DNA from: Phycisphaeraceae bacterium
Lineage (GTDB): Bacteria; Planctomycetota; Phycisphaerae; Phycisphaerales; Zrk34
Assembly (NCBI GenBank): GCA_028282805.1
Contig: JANQHD010000010.1
Coordinates: 124,001 to 188,000 of the forward strand
Length of the DNA: 64,000 bases
Direction: 5' to 3'
The first letter of the stretch is position 1; the number at the start of each line of letters is the position of its first letter. Made by a program: the position numbers and the translations under genes. This document shows, in pieces, positions 46,617 through 54,743 of the stretch. A model generated the notes under the pieces. It was not told the DNA's origin. It did not search any database and was given only the letters and a program-made list of their open reading frames with translations.

Positions 46617-46622
46617 GCATTT

Positions 46623-46652
46623 CGTTTAGCGACGGCCCGCAGGGCCGGGTTT
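46623..46652. repeat. Family A palindrome between pdxA and pyrC
   Basis: CGTTTAGCGACGGCCCGCAG then GGCCGGGTTTC, a GGCCC/GGGCC hairpin next to GTTTAGC, upstream of both divergent genes. Confidence 0.75.
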
Positions 46653-46708
46653 CACCGTTTCGTCCTTCGCCTTTCGAATTTCGATTTTCTCGTTATCCTT
46701 AACACCCA

Positions 46709-48004
46709 ATGCCCACCCTCACCATCACCAACGGACGCCTCATCGACCCCGCCAACGGCGTCGACACGAAAACCGACCTCGCCCTCGACAAGGGCAAGGT
46801 GGTCAAGGTCGGCAAGATCGCCAAGCCCGCCGGCAAGGTCTTCGACGCCGCCGGCTGCATCGTCACGCCCGGCCTGATCGACCCGCACGTGCACCTGCGC
46901 GAGCCCGGTCAGGAAGACAAGGAGACCATCGCCACCGGCTCGGCCGCGGCGGTCCACGGCGGGTTCACCACCGTCGTGTGCATGGCCAACACCTCCCCCG
47001 CCATCGACGACGACTCGCGCATCGAGTTCATCTACCGACAGGCCGAAGAAACCGCTTCGTGCCACGTCTACCCCACCGGCTGCGTGACCAAGGGCCGCCG
47101 CGGCGAAGAGCTGGCCGAGGTCGGCCTGATGAGCGAGGCGGGCGCCGTGGCGTTCACCGACGACGGCGACGCCATCGCCTCCGCCGCGATGATGCTCAAA
47201 GCCCTGGCCTACGTGAAGATGACCGGCAAGGTGCTCATGCAGCACTGCGAAGAGCCCGCGCTGACCGACGCCGGCGCCATGAACGCCGGCGCGCTGGCCA
47301 CGCGTCTCGGCCTCGCCGGCCGACCCGCCGTCGCTGAAGCCCTCGTCATCCAGCGCGACATCCTGCTCAACGAATCGGTCGGCTGCCGGTACCACGTGCA
47401 ACACCTGTCCAGCGCGCTCGGCGTCGACCTGATCCGCCGCGCCCGCAAGGCCGGCCAGCCCGTCACCACCGAGGTCAGCCCCCACCACCTGCTGCTCACC
47501 GAAGACGACTGCGCCACCTACGACTCGAACTACAAGATGAACCCCCCGCTCCGCACCAAGCGCGACGTCAAAGCCCTGCTCAAGGCGGTCAAGGACGGCG
47601 TGATCACCATCCTCGCCACCGACCACGCGCCCCACACCCGCGAAGAGAAAGAGGTCGGCTTCCCCAACGCCCCCTCCGGCATCCTCGGCCTCGACTGCGC
47701 GTTACCCCTCTACATCAAGGCGCTGATCGAAACCGACACCATCGACTGGCCCCGCCTCGTGGAGATGATGACCGTCCGCCCCGCCGAGCTGTGCAACCTC
47801 GACGCCAAAGGCCACCTCTCCCCCGGCGCCGACGCGGACGTGACGGTCATCGACCCGAAAGAGTCGTGGACCATCGACGTCAACGCTTTCGCGAGCAAAG
47901 CCCGCAACTGCCCCTTCCACGGCTGGTCTGTGAACGGGCGCGCCATCGCCACGATCGTCGCCGGCAAGGTGGCGCTCAACCGCGACAAATCACGCTTGAA
48001 GTAA
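46709..48004 (+). CDS. pyrC: Dihydroorotase
   Basis: Zinc amidohydrolase that cyclises carbamoyl aspartate in pyrimidine synthesis. Metal ligands are H59 and H61 in DPHVHLREPGQEDKET, later HHL in EVSPHHLLLTEDD, and the catalytic Asp in LATDHAPHTREEK. The active-site block NTSPAIDDDSRIEF and KMNPPLRTKRD agree. The product is 431 residues, the long class I form. A TATCCT hexamer nine bases before the ATG may give a near-leaderless mRNA. Other pyr genes are not nearby. Confidence 0.95.
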   Translation: MPTLTITNGRLIDPANGVDTKTDLALDKGKVVKVGKIAKPAGKVFDAAGCIVTPGLIDPHVHLREPGQEDKETIATGSAAAVHGGFTTVVCMANTSPAIDDDSRIEFIYRQAEETASCHVYPTGCVTKGRRGEELAEVGLMSEAGAVAFTDDGDAIASAAMMLKALAYVKMTGKVLMQHCEEPALTDAGAMNAGALATRLGLAGRPAVAEALVIQRDILLNESVGCRYHVQHLSSALGVDLIRRARKAGQPVTTEVSPHHLLLTEDDCATYDSNYKMNPPLRTKRDVKALLKAVKDGVITILATDHAPHTREEKEVGFPNAPSGILGLDCALPLYIKALIETDTIDWPRLVEMMTVRPAELCNLDAKGHLSPGADADVTVIDPKESWTIDVNAFASKARNCPFHGWSVNGRAIATIVAGKVALNRDKSRLK

Positions 48005-48037
48005 ATCCGGAATGCGGAATCCGGAATCCGGAATCAC
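48005..48037. repeat. Heptamer tandem array after pyrC
   Basis: ATCCGGA/ATGCGGA units, as at 38132-38166. Confidence 0.85.
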
Positions 48038-48053
48038 CAATACACGGCGCGAC

Positions 48054-48081
48054 ATTTAGCGACGGCACTCCGTGCCGTTTA
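48054..48081. repeat. Family A palindrome at the 3' end of the zinc-ribbon gene
   Basis: ATTTAGCGACGGCACTCCGT then GCCGTTTA. It overlaps the 3' end of the minus-strand gene 48079-48387. Confidence 0.8.
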
Positions 48082-48387
48082 CGCTTGCACCTGCGCGCCG
48101 TGGTGGTGCTCCGCTTCGTCCGGCACACGTTCGACCGCCAGCCAGCGGAACCCGCGGCACCCGCGGCAGAACCCGAGCGTGCGTTTGCTCGCCGACGCCG
48201 CCTTGTAGCGCACCAAACCCGCCTCGCCCGCGTCGCGCGTTCGGCCGCACCGCGTGCAGCGCAGTTGCCAACCGGGCGCGAAGCCGCCCGTGTTTTTCGT
48301 CACGGAGCACATCACCACCAGCAGGCACACGACCAACACCAACCACGCCACGCCGGCGGAAACCAGGATGACCATGTACCAAGGCAT
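48079..48387 (-). CDS. Small membrane protein with cysteine pairs
   Basis: A 102-residue protein with one membrane helix (VILVSAGVAWLVLVVCLLVVM, about 5-25) and two Cys pairs (CTRCGRTRD near 44 and CRGCRGFRW near 74) that could hold a zinc ion. The function is unknown. AAAGGG upstream supports ATG 48387. The C-terminus HHHGAQVQA ends at the edge of a family A repeat. Confidence 0.6.
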   Translation of the reverse strand: MPWYMVILVSAGVAWLVLVVCLLVVMCSVTKNTGGFAPGWQLRCTRCGRTRDAGEAGLVRYKAASASKRTLGFCRGCRGFRWLAVERVPDEAEHHHGAQVQA

Positions 48388-48501
48388 GACCCAACCCTTT
48401 CGCGTAACCCTTCCCCCCTGTAGACGACCGGAACACACGTTTTGTTCAACTAAAAAACACGCCCTAAAGCCCGGTTCTGAGGCGCAGCCGAAGACCGGGA
48501 T

Positions 48502-48792
48502 CTAATCAGGGAGTGTCGCCCGCGATTCCGCACACCGGGCTTTCGCTACGACCCACCACGAGGCGCTGGCCACAAACCCCAAACCCAACACGACCCACAA
48601 CACCCGGTGATGCTCCTGGGCCGCGATGCTGAACCTCGCCAACCAGGCCTTCCACAACGGCAATGCGACATCGAGGGAAGCCCAATGCGCCACCCACTTG
48701 GGCATGTAAAAGATCAATACCATGAAAACCGCGATCGACAGGGTCACCACGGCCAGCACGATCGATGCGAAGTAGACTTCTGCCCGATCCAA
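48502..48792 (-). CDS. Small two-helix membrane protein
   Basis: A 96-residue unknown protein with two hydrophobic helices (VYFASIVLAVVTLSIAVFMVLIFYM and VLWVVLGLGFVASASWWVVA). The start would be TTG 48792 with GGGAGG upstream at a reasonable distance. Codon use looks normal, but no homologue is recognised, so this is a tentative gene. Confidence 0.5.
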   Translation of the reverse strand: MDRAEVYFASIVLAVVTLSIAVFMVLIFYMPKWVAHWASLDVALPLWKAWLARFSIAAQEHHRVLWVVLGLGFVASASWWVVAKARCAESRATLPD

Positions 48793-48945
48793 CTAGGGAT
48801 ACCTCCCACACAAAAAGGGAACTCGGCGTATACCCACAAGACGCTCGGCCCGGCCATCTTTTTCAACGCACCGACCACAATCCGCCACGCGCCACCAAAC
48901 CCGACTCTGAAGCATCGCCGAAGGCCCGGGCCGCTCGCGGGCGGC

Positions 48946-49350
48946 TTAACCACAGCGTGCGGCGGCTGGCGCCGGCTTGAGTATTTGCGTGCGCACGCCC
49001 CACGCGCCGTGCGCAAAGGCCGGCTCTTCATCAAGCGCGATCGTGATCCCCGTCGCATCGATGCCGCGGATTTCAACCGATCGTTGCCCGTGCTCCGTGG
49101 TCCATCGCAGCGTGCGACCGCTCAACACCCACTCGCCTTTGGCGACGACCCGCGATCCGACCGACTCTTCATAAACGCCGCCAGCCCCGAACGTCTGCAC
49201 GACCGGCACAAAGCCCCGGCCCGTCGTCCAAGACCCCACGACAAGTTCCGCCAAGCCGCCCGGCTCGGGTGCGGCCGCGGCCCGGTCACGATGGGTTGAG
49301 CAGCCGAACGCAAACATCAACGCAAGCACAACCGTGGCGAGTCGAAACAT
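48946..49350 (-). CDS. Small lipoprotein
   Basis: A 134-residue protein with a lipoprotein signal (MFRLATVVLALMFAFGC; Cys17). It then shows a short all-beta pattern (LVVGSWTTGRGFVPVVQTFGAGGVYEESVG, RTLRWTTEHGQRSVEIRGI) similar to small lipocalin- or META-like lipoproteins. Function unknown. The stop lies at the edge of a degenerate GC palindrome (48928-48951) with TTAA. Confidence 0.65.
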   Translation of the reverse strand: MFRLATVVLALMFAFGCSTHRDRAAAAPEPGGLAELVVGSWTTGRGFVPVVQTFGAGGVYEESVGSRVVAKGEWVLSGRTLRWTTEHGQRSVEIRGIDATGITIALDEEPAFAHGAWGVRTQILKPAPAAARCG

Positions 49351-49493
49351 GGCTCATGCTCCTTGTGCGCGAAAACCAACGAGTTCGTCACCGACGCCCG
49401 ATACAAGTACAGACGCCGCCCGATCAGGGGTTTTCGCGTGTAACGCACGCGTGTTTTCCACGTCTTACCGTTCGGCTGCACAGGAGGGCCACG

Positions 49494-49958
49494 ATGGGCC
49501 ACCCCCAAAAACCCCAACCCAGCGCGTTCGTGTGGAACGCGGGCGCGTGGTTTGGCAGCCAGTGCGGCAGCTCGGCGTGGTTAGCGGTCATGGGCGTGTA
49601 TTGGCTCGGCAAGGACCCGCTCGCGGCGGGGCTGTGCCTCGGCGGGTTCCTGCTCATCAACGCGTGGGGGTTTTACCTGTGGGCCCGCCGCGACAAGCTC
49701 AACGCCTACGCGGCGTTGCAACGCCTGATGCTGGTGTTCTCGGTCGTCGCCGCGGCGGTGATCGTCGTGGTGAACCTGCGCGGTCACAGCGAACCGCCGA
49801 GCGAGCCCACGTGGGCGTCGACGCACTTGCCGTACGGTTTGATCGCGCTGGGCCCGGCGCTGATGCTCGTTTTCTACATGCGCGAACAAAGCGCCCGCCG
49901 GCGCCCGAACGACGCGTCGCCGCTGCGCGGCGAAAACGGCACCCAGTGCCGTCGCTAA
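49494..49958 (+). CDS. Small integral membrane protein
   Basis: Unknown, 154 residues with four likely membrane helices (SSAWLAVMGVYWLG, GLCLGGFLLINAWGFYLWA, LMLVFSVVAAAVIVVVNL, GLIALGPALMLVFYM). AGGAGG six bases before ATG 49494 fixes the start. The last residues (GENGTQCRR) and the stop come from a family A repeat. Confidence 0.68.
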   Translation: MGHPQKPQPSAFVWNAGAWFGSQCGSSAWLAVMGVYWLGKDPLAAGLCLGGFLLINAWGFYLWARRDKLNAYAALQRLMLVFSVVAAAVIVVVNLRGHSEPPSEPTWASTHLPYGLIALGPALMLVFYMREQSARRRPNDASPLRGENGTQCRR

Positions 49959-49960
49959 AT
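49933..49960. repeat. Family A repeat supplying a stop codon
   Basis: AAAACGGCACCCAGTGCCGT then CGCTAAAT. A near-identical 40-base context recurs at 57288. Confidence 0.85.
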
Positions 49961-49974
49961 AGGCGCGCCGCCCG

Positions 49975-50010
49975 CAAGACTCAAAGCTCAAGACTCAAGA
50001 CTCAAGACTC
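49975..50010. repeat. Heptamer array (CTCAAGA)
   Basis: Five units ending near the DUF1963-like gene stop. Confidence 0.88.
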
Positions 50011-50012
50011 TT

Positions 50013-50630
50013 TCAACAACACTGCCAGAGGAACTTGCCGGTCTTGCCGTCTTCGGCGATGAACGCGTAGCCGATGCCGCCGTCGCCGAAGTTGATCGAG
50101 AACGGCACGCGCGTCGAGTCGAGTTCCATCAGCAGCTTCCACTCACCCGGGCCGGGGAACTCGTCGTCCTGGATGAAGATCGGGCTGCCGGCGATCTTGT
50201 TGCCGTCCAGCGCCTCGGCGTATTCGCCCCATTGGTCGTCGGACCAGTCGGCCCGCTCGTCCTGCGGCACGAACTCGGGGTCTTCCGACAGCTCGGTTTG
50301 CACCGCGAACTCGTACGGCTCGGGCACCAGCTTCTTCTTGAACATCTTCTTGACCATCCGGTAAAGCGTCGGCCCCTCGGCGTCGGGCTCCCACGTGCCG
50401 TCGACGTATTCGTCGCCGTCGGTCATGAACACGTACGCCATCTTTGCTTCGAGCTCGCCGAACAGCTCCGGCTCCAGCGCGATCTGGCAGATGAAGCGCA
50501 TCGGCTGGCCCGTCTCGGCGCTGGTCGGCCACTGCGGGGTGTCGAGCCACACCGGCTGGCCGCCGAACTTGGTCACCGGCTGGCGGATGGGCTGCTTCGA
50601 TTCCACGAACCCGATCGACTTCCGCTTCAT
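50013..50630 (-). CDS. DUF1963 (YwqG-like) protein
   Basis: A cytoplasmic 205-residue protein with the YwqG-type start TKFGGQPVWLDTPQWPTS and ICQIALEPELFGELEAKMAYVFM. The family function is not known. ATG 50630 precedes MKRKSIGFVESKQP; an upstream in-frame extension is intergenic. Tandem heptamer arrays lie beyond its 3' end and about 90 bases upstream. Confidence 0.75.
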   Translation of the reverse strand: MKRKSIGFVESKQPIRQPVTKFGGQPVWLDTPQWPTSAETGQPMRFICQIALEPELFGELEAKMAYVFMTDGDEYVDGTWEPDAEGPTLYRMVKKMFKKKLVPEPYEFAVQTELSEDPEFVPQDERADWSDDQWGEYAEALDGNKIAGSPIFIQDDEFPGPGEWKLLMELDSTRVPFSINFGDGGIGYAFIAEDGKTGKFLWQCC

Positions 50631-50720
50631 GGCGTGATCCCCGCTAAAGTTGGATAAGTGGGCGAGCCAGTCGGCCGTATCCTCAACCCACGCCCGCCCG
50701 CCGTCAAGAAACGGCCCCTC

Positions 50721-50749
50721 ACGACTCACGACTCAAGACTCAAGACTCG
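50721..50749. repeat. Heptamer array (CTCAAGA)
   Basis: Four units between the DUF1963-like and YbaK genes. Confidence 0.82.
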
Positions 50750-50864
50750 ATTTCCCTCGCCCCACCCCCAACGACCGGGGTAAAATAAGGGTGTCCGTTC
50801 TGGATGCCTGCCAACCTATTGGCGTCCGGTTCGCTCCGGGCGCCGCGTGAGAAAGGAGCGAGCC

Positions 50865-51326
50865 ATGCCCCTCAACAAGCTCCGGCAGTTCCTCGATTCC
50901 AACGGGGTCAAGTACGTCTGCATCAGCCATTCGCAGGCGTTCACGGCCCAGGAGGTCGCCGCGTCGGCGCACATCCCCGGCGACGAGCTGGCCAAGACCG
51001 TGATCGTCCGGATGGACGACGAGCTGGCGATGGTGGTGCTGCCGGCGACGCGCAAGGTCGACCTGCAATCGCTGCGCGAGGCGACCGGCAGCGACAAGGT
51101 CGCCCTGGCCAGCGAGTCCGAGTTCGCCGAGGTGTTCGGCGGCTGCGAGGTGGGCGCGATGCCCCCCTTCGGCAACCTGTACGACATGGACGTGTACGTC
51201 GACGAGTCGTTGCGCGACGACGAGACGATCGCTTTCAACGCCGGCTCGCACACCGAGCTGGTTCAGATGGCCTACGACGACTTCGAACGGCTGGTTCAGC
51301 CGAAGATCGCGTCGTTGACGTTCTGA
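50865..51326 (+). CDS. YbaK/ProX-type aminoacyl-tRNA deacylase
   Basis: Removes mischarged amino acids from tRNA in trans. A 153-residue single-domain protein with SHSQAFTAQEVAASAHIPGDELAKTVIVRMD, a Lys in the K-T-V position, and GAMPPFGNLYDMDVYVDES near the active site. AAAGGAG seven bases before ATG 50865. A TAAAAT hexamer near 50781 may be the promoter. It could be a YbaK or ProX type; sequence alone does not settle the substrate. Confidence 0.88.
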   Translation: MPLNKLRQFLDSNGVKYVCISHSQAFTAQEVAASAHIPGDELAKTVIVRMDDELAMVVLPATRKVDLQSLREATGSDKVALASESEFAEVFGGCEVGAMPPFGNLYDMDVYVDESLRDDETIAFNAGSHTELVQMAYDDFERLVQPKIASLTF

Positions 51327-51380
51327 TGGCGCGACGTTTGCTTGGTCCGTTCTGAACCGTAGCCGTGAGGAGATTGGTTG

Positions 51381-51836
51381 ATGCCCGCTAAGCACACCGC
51401 AGAGATTGTTGTGGCGGACGCCGTGCTCGCCCGCTACCTGCATTGCAGCGTCGCCCCGCTCGACCGCTGCCACGTCGAGCAGCGCGACGAGGTCCGCTGG
51501 CAAGCCGACGAACGCGAGTACGGCCGGCCGCAGCCGCGCGCCGGGCTGACCGGCAACACGTCGGAGAGCCACGAGCACGAGGAACAACTCAACCGGGCGG
51601 CCAAGCAGCTGCTGGCCTGGATGAAGCGCAAGGTCGTCCCGCCCAGCGGCGAGCCGTTGGTGCTGTTCGTGCCGCCGCGGCTGATCGGCGCGCTGCGCCG
51701 CGCGGGGTTCAACGGCCTCAGCGACCACGTGCAGCTGCACGAAGCCGACCTGGCCAAGCTCGACGCCACCGCCCTGGCCAGGCACGGCGCGATCCAGCAG
51801 CTGGTCGGTCTGGGCCGACCGCGCGGCCACGCGTAA
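51381..51836 (+). CDS. Host-attachment-like protein
   Basis: A 151-residue protein similar to the family annotated as 'host attachment' or required for attachment. It has a short beta strand start (TAEIVVADAVLARYLHC), a hydrophilic middle, then LVLFVPPRLIGALRRAGFNG and a C-terminal helix. The structural family resembles release-factor-like baeRF folds, and the functional name is historic. GAGGAG nine bases before ATG 51381 supports the start. Confidence 0.75.
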   Translation: MPAKHTAEIVVADAVLARYLHCSVAPLDRCHVEQRDEVRWQADEREYGRPQPRAGLTGNTSESHEHEEQLNRAAKQLLAWMKRKVVPPSGEPLVLFVPPRLIGALRRAGFNGLSDHVQLHEADLAKLDATALARHGAIQQLVGLGRPRGHA

Positions 51837-52098
51837 TAGCGGATCGTTCGTTTTCTGCGCGCCGCAGCGCCGTGCGCGCGGGCGCGCCGTGCCGTGTTAT
51901 TCGCGTGCAAACGCCGATGCGCCTGCGCCACGGTGCGCACGGCGTCACTTTGGTGCGCGACCGCGTGCGCAACAGCGCGGCGTGCGGCGCGCCGGCGCGT
52001 CGCGAAAAAACGGCAATCGTGGTTTACAGCGCGTGAGGCACGATCGCCGCGATCGCGCTTTGGCAAAACGATCGTTCTGTGCGCGAGCCGCTCGCGGC
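51837..52098. other. GCGC-dense intergenic region without a gene
   Basis: Unusually dense in TGCGC and GCGC words, with a GCGATCGC octamer near 52050 and GATCGTT near both ends. No convincing reading frame or known RNA is seen. Confidence 0.5.
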
Positions 52099-52105
52099 TT
52101 AGCGC
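52085..52105. repeat. Family C repeat supplying the stop of the next gene
   Basis: GAGCCGCTCGCGGCTTAGCG. Its CGCTAA word is the last Arg codon plus stop of the gene 52099-52923. Confidence 0.75.
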
Positions 52106-52923
52106 ACCGGCTGTTCGATGTGGCCGTGTTCCGGTTGGGCTTGCGGCTCAACCGGCGCGGGGGTTGGAGCCGGCTCGTCGGGCGTTTCCGCCTCTTCCGG
52201 CTCGTCGGCGATGCCGCGGGCCTTGTTCAGTTCGGTCAGCGCCGCTTTGACTTCGGGCGCGGCCTCGGATTCGCCGTGGCGCTCGAGGTACTCGCCCATC
52301 ACCTGCGCCGCCTGGGTTTGGCGCTCGGCCAGCGGCAACCGGGTGCGGCCGATCTCCAACAGGTCCGCCGTCATCAGCCAGAAGTCGCCGGTGGGCTTGG
52401 CCTGTTCGTCGTCGACGGTCTTCGCCCGCCGCGCGGTGATGCGCAGCTTCTTGATGAGTTGGTCGACGCCCTCGGCGTGCGGTTCGTCGGTGATCGCCGT
52501 GTAAATCGCCTGCAACTGCACGCTCAAAGCCTGCAACCGCAGCGGGCCCGGGCGGCTGTTCTGGTACAGCAGGTACGCGTTGTCCGACAGGTCCGCCAGC
52601 TGACGCTGCGCATCGGCACGCGTCGCCCGCTCGCCCGGCGGGATCACCAGGTTCCGCACACGCTCGGCCAACACCTTCTCGGTCGGCTCCGGGGCGGCCG
52701 GCTCGGCTTGCTGGGCCTGTGGCGCCTCGGCCGGCTGCGTCGTGGGTGGGTGGGCCTCGGTCGCGTCGGCCTGTGGCGCGGTGTCAGCGGTGACCGGGGT
52801 TTCGGCATCCCGCTCAACGATGGTGATGTCCGCCTCGGCGTTGGCCTCGGCGGTCGGCGCGTCGTTCTGGGCCAGGGCCGGCGAGGCAAAAGTGACGAGC
52901 ACGATGAGTGTGATCGGCTTCAT
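52099..52923 (-). CDS. Hypothetical secreted Ala/Pro/Glu-rich protein
   Basis: A 274-residue exported protein. The signal peptide (ending SPALAQ) is followed by an acidic low-complexity region (about 22-85), then a helical domain with ERVRNLVIPPGERATRADAQRQLADL and LIKKLRITARRA. The last 45 residues are Pro/Glu-rich. Nothing catalytic is visible. The stop codon belongs to a family C repeat. A TATGCT hexamer nine bases before the ATG may be its promoter. It is divergent from dnaB. Confidence 0.65.
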   Translation of the reverse strand: MKPITLIVLVTFASPALAQNDAPTAEANAEADITIVERDAETPVTADTAPQADATEAHPPTTQPAEAPQAQQAEPAAPEPTEKVLAERVRNLVIPPGERATRADAQRQLADLSDNAYLLYQNSRPGPLRLQALSVQLQAIYTAITDEPHAEGVDQLIKKLRITARRAKTVDDEQAKPTGDFWLMTADLLEIGRTRLPLAERQTQAAQVMGEYLERHGESEAAPEVKAALTELNKARGIADEPEEAETPDEPAPTPAPVEPQAQPEHGHIEQPVR

Positions 52924-52977
52924 GACACCAAAAGCATACCGCGCCGCAACCCGGCGATCACGGTGGTGCAAAAAAGA

Positions 52978-53007
52978 TTGGCCGGGCGGGCCCGGGCGGT
53001 GTACGAT
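52978..53007 (+). promoter_or_regulatory. Promoter upstream of dnaB
   Basis: TTGGCC, 18-base spacer, TACGAT. About 75 bases of leader follow with AGGA near 53070. Confidence 0.5.
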
Positions 53008-53083
53008 CGTTAATTGACAGGCCTTCCACGGCCCATCCCGGCCCCGTTGCGGGCCGCCCATCTGACGGTAGGATGCCGAACGT

Positions 53084-54514
53084 ATGACCACCGCACGGAC
53101 GCGCACCGAGCCCTTTGAAATTCGCGGCGACGAGCTGACGAGGCTGTTCGACCGCCTGCCCCCCGGTGCCCCGGAGGCGGAGGTCTCGCTGCTGGGCTCG
53201 CTGATCCTCGCCGGCGCCGGCGACGTGCACATCATCGGCGACGTGCTGCAAATCCTCGGCGGGCCCGACGACTTCGAGAAGCCCGCCCACCAGACGCTCT
53301 ACCGCATCATCGTCGAGCTGTACGACCGCCACCGCGCGCTGGACACGGTGCAGATCGTCCAGGAGCTGCGCACGCAGCACGTGCTCGACGAGGTCGGCGG
53401 CAGCGAGTACATCATCCAATTGGCCGAGTCGGTGCCCATCGCCGAGAACGCCCCGTACTACGCGCAGCTGGTGAAGAACGCGGCCAAGCGACGCCAATTG
53501 ATCCGCGCCACCGGCGGCATCCTCAAACGCGCCTACGAATCGACGGAAGAGGCCGACGCGTTGATCGACCGCGCCGAGCAGGCGATCTTCAAGATCGCCC
53601 AGGGCCGCAGCGGCGAGGAGGCCGAGTCGCTGATCGACCTGGTGCAGCAGGCCTACGAGCAGCTCGACCGCCGGCACGAGGAAGGCATCACCCTCACCGG
53701 TCAGGCGACCGGCTACCACGAGCTGGACGACATGCTCAGCGGTTTGCAGAAGAGCGAGATGATCATCATCGCGGCGCGGCCGTCGATGGGTAAGACGGCG
53801 TTCGCGCTGAACATCGCCGAGAACATCGCGCTCAACGCCAAGCAGCCGGTGGCGTTCTTCTCGCTGGAGATGAGCAAGCAGCAGCTGGCCGAGCGCCTGA
53901 TGAGCAGCCGGGCGGGCGTGGACGGCCAGCGGATGCGGCGCAACATGCTCAACGCCGACGAGTTCCGCCGGCTTCAGGAGGTGGTGGGCGAGAGCTACGA
54001 CGCGCCGCTGTACATCGACGACACCCCGGGCCTGAGCATCCTCGAGCTGCGCGCCAAGTGCCGGCGGCTGGCGGCGCGGCACGACATCAAGGCGGTGTTC
54101 ATCGACTACCTGCAGCTGATGAGCAGCGCCGGCGCCGAGTCGCGCCAGCAGGAAGTCAGCGAGATCTCCCGCGGCATCAAGGCGCTGGCCCGCGAGCTGA
54201 GCGTGCCCGTGATCGCGCTGAGCCAGTTGAACCGAAACCCCGAGGGCCGCGCCGACAACAAGCCGTTGCTGTCGGACCTGCGCGAGTCGGGCTCGATCGA
54301 GCAGGACGCCGACGTGGTGATGATGCTCCACCGCGAGGAGTACTACCACAAGGACGAGGGCTGGGCGCTGGAGAACCCGGAGAAGGTCGGCCTGGCCGAG
54401 GTGATCATCGCCAAGCAGCGCAACGGCCCGACGGGCATCTGCGGCCTGCACTTCAACGGCAACACCACCCGCTTCGAGAACCGCGCCCACGCCTACGGCG
54501 GCGACGCGATGTGA
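53084..54514 (+). CDS. dnaB: Replicative DNA helicase DnaB
   Basis: Hexameric helicase that unwinds DNA at the replication fork. The N-terminal primase-binding domain (about 30-130) starts PEAEVSLLGSLI. The RecA-like motor has ARPSMGKT (231-238), FFSLEMSKQQLAERL, VFIDYLQLM and SQLNRNPEGRADNKPLLSDLRESGSIEQDADVVMML. The product is 476 residues without an intein. It is followed by a terminator-like CCGGACT/AGTCCGG hairpin at 54615-54641. Confidence 0.97.
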   Translation: MTTARTRTEPFEIRGDELTRLFDRLPPGAPEAEVSLLGSLILAGAGDVHIIGDVLQILGGPDDFEKPAHQTLYRIIVELYDRHRALDTVQIVQELRTQHVLDEVGGSEYIIQLAESVPIAENAPYYAQLVKNAAKRRQLIRATGGILKRAYESTEEADALIDRAEQAIFKIAQGRSGEEAESLIDLVQQAYEQLDRRHEEGITLTGQATGYHELDDMLSGLQKSEMIIIAARPSMGKTAFALNIAENIALNAKQPVAFFSLEMSKQQLAERLMSSRAGVDGQRMRRNMLNADEFRRLQEVVGESYDAPLYIDDTPGLSILELRAKCRRLAARHDIKAVFIDYLQLMSSAGAESRQQEVSEISRGIKALARELSVPVIALSQLNRNPEGRADNKPLLSDLRESGSIEQDADVVMMLHREEYYHKDEGWALENPEKVGLAEVIIAKQRNGPTGICGLHFNGNTTRFENRAHAYGGDAM

Positions 54515-54520
54515 GGGGTG

Positions 54521-54551
54521 AGCCAATAGGCATAAGGCAAGAGGCAACAGG
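54521..54551. repeat. Heptamer array (GGCAWAA/GGCAAGA) after dnaB
   Basis: Units such as GGCATAA, GGCAAGA, GGCAACA. Related units recur after the CDF gene at 55658. Confidence 0.75.
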
Positions 54552-54566
54552 TCATTGATGGACCTG

Positions 54567-54599
54567 GGTGGCTCGGTGGCTGGATGGCTTGATGGCTTT
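54567..54599. repeat. 8-base tandem array (GGTGGCTC/GATGGCTT)
   Basis: Four units. Confidence 0.75.
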
Positions 54600-54614
54600 C
54601 CTTGTGACTCGAAT

Positions 54615-54650
54615 CCGGACTTGCGCTGCGCTACAGTCCGGCTTGGTTTT
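54615..54650 (+). terminator. Likely dnaB terminator
   Basis: CCGGACT pairs with AGTCCGG, followed by CTTGGTTTT. Confidence 0.55.
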
Positions 54651-54743
54651 CGGGGAGCCTAAACCGTAAAGAAGGGTTGGCTGAGTCGTGCGACGCGGCG
54701 TGCGCGGGGGTATAGTTCATTACACCACCCCCGGAGTATGACG

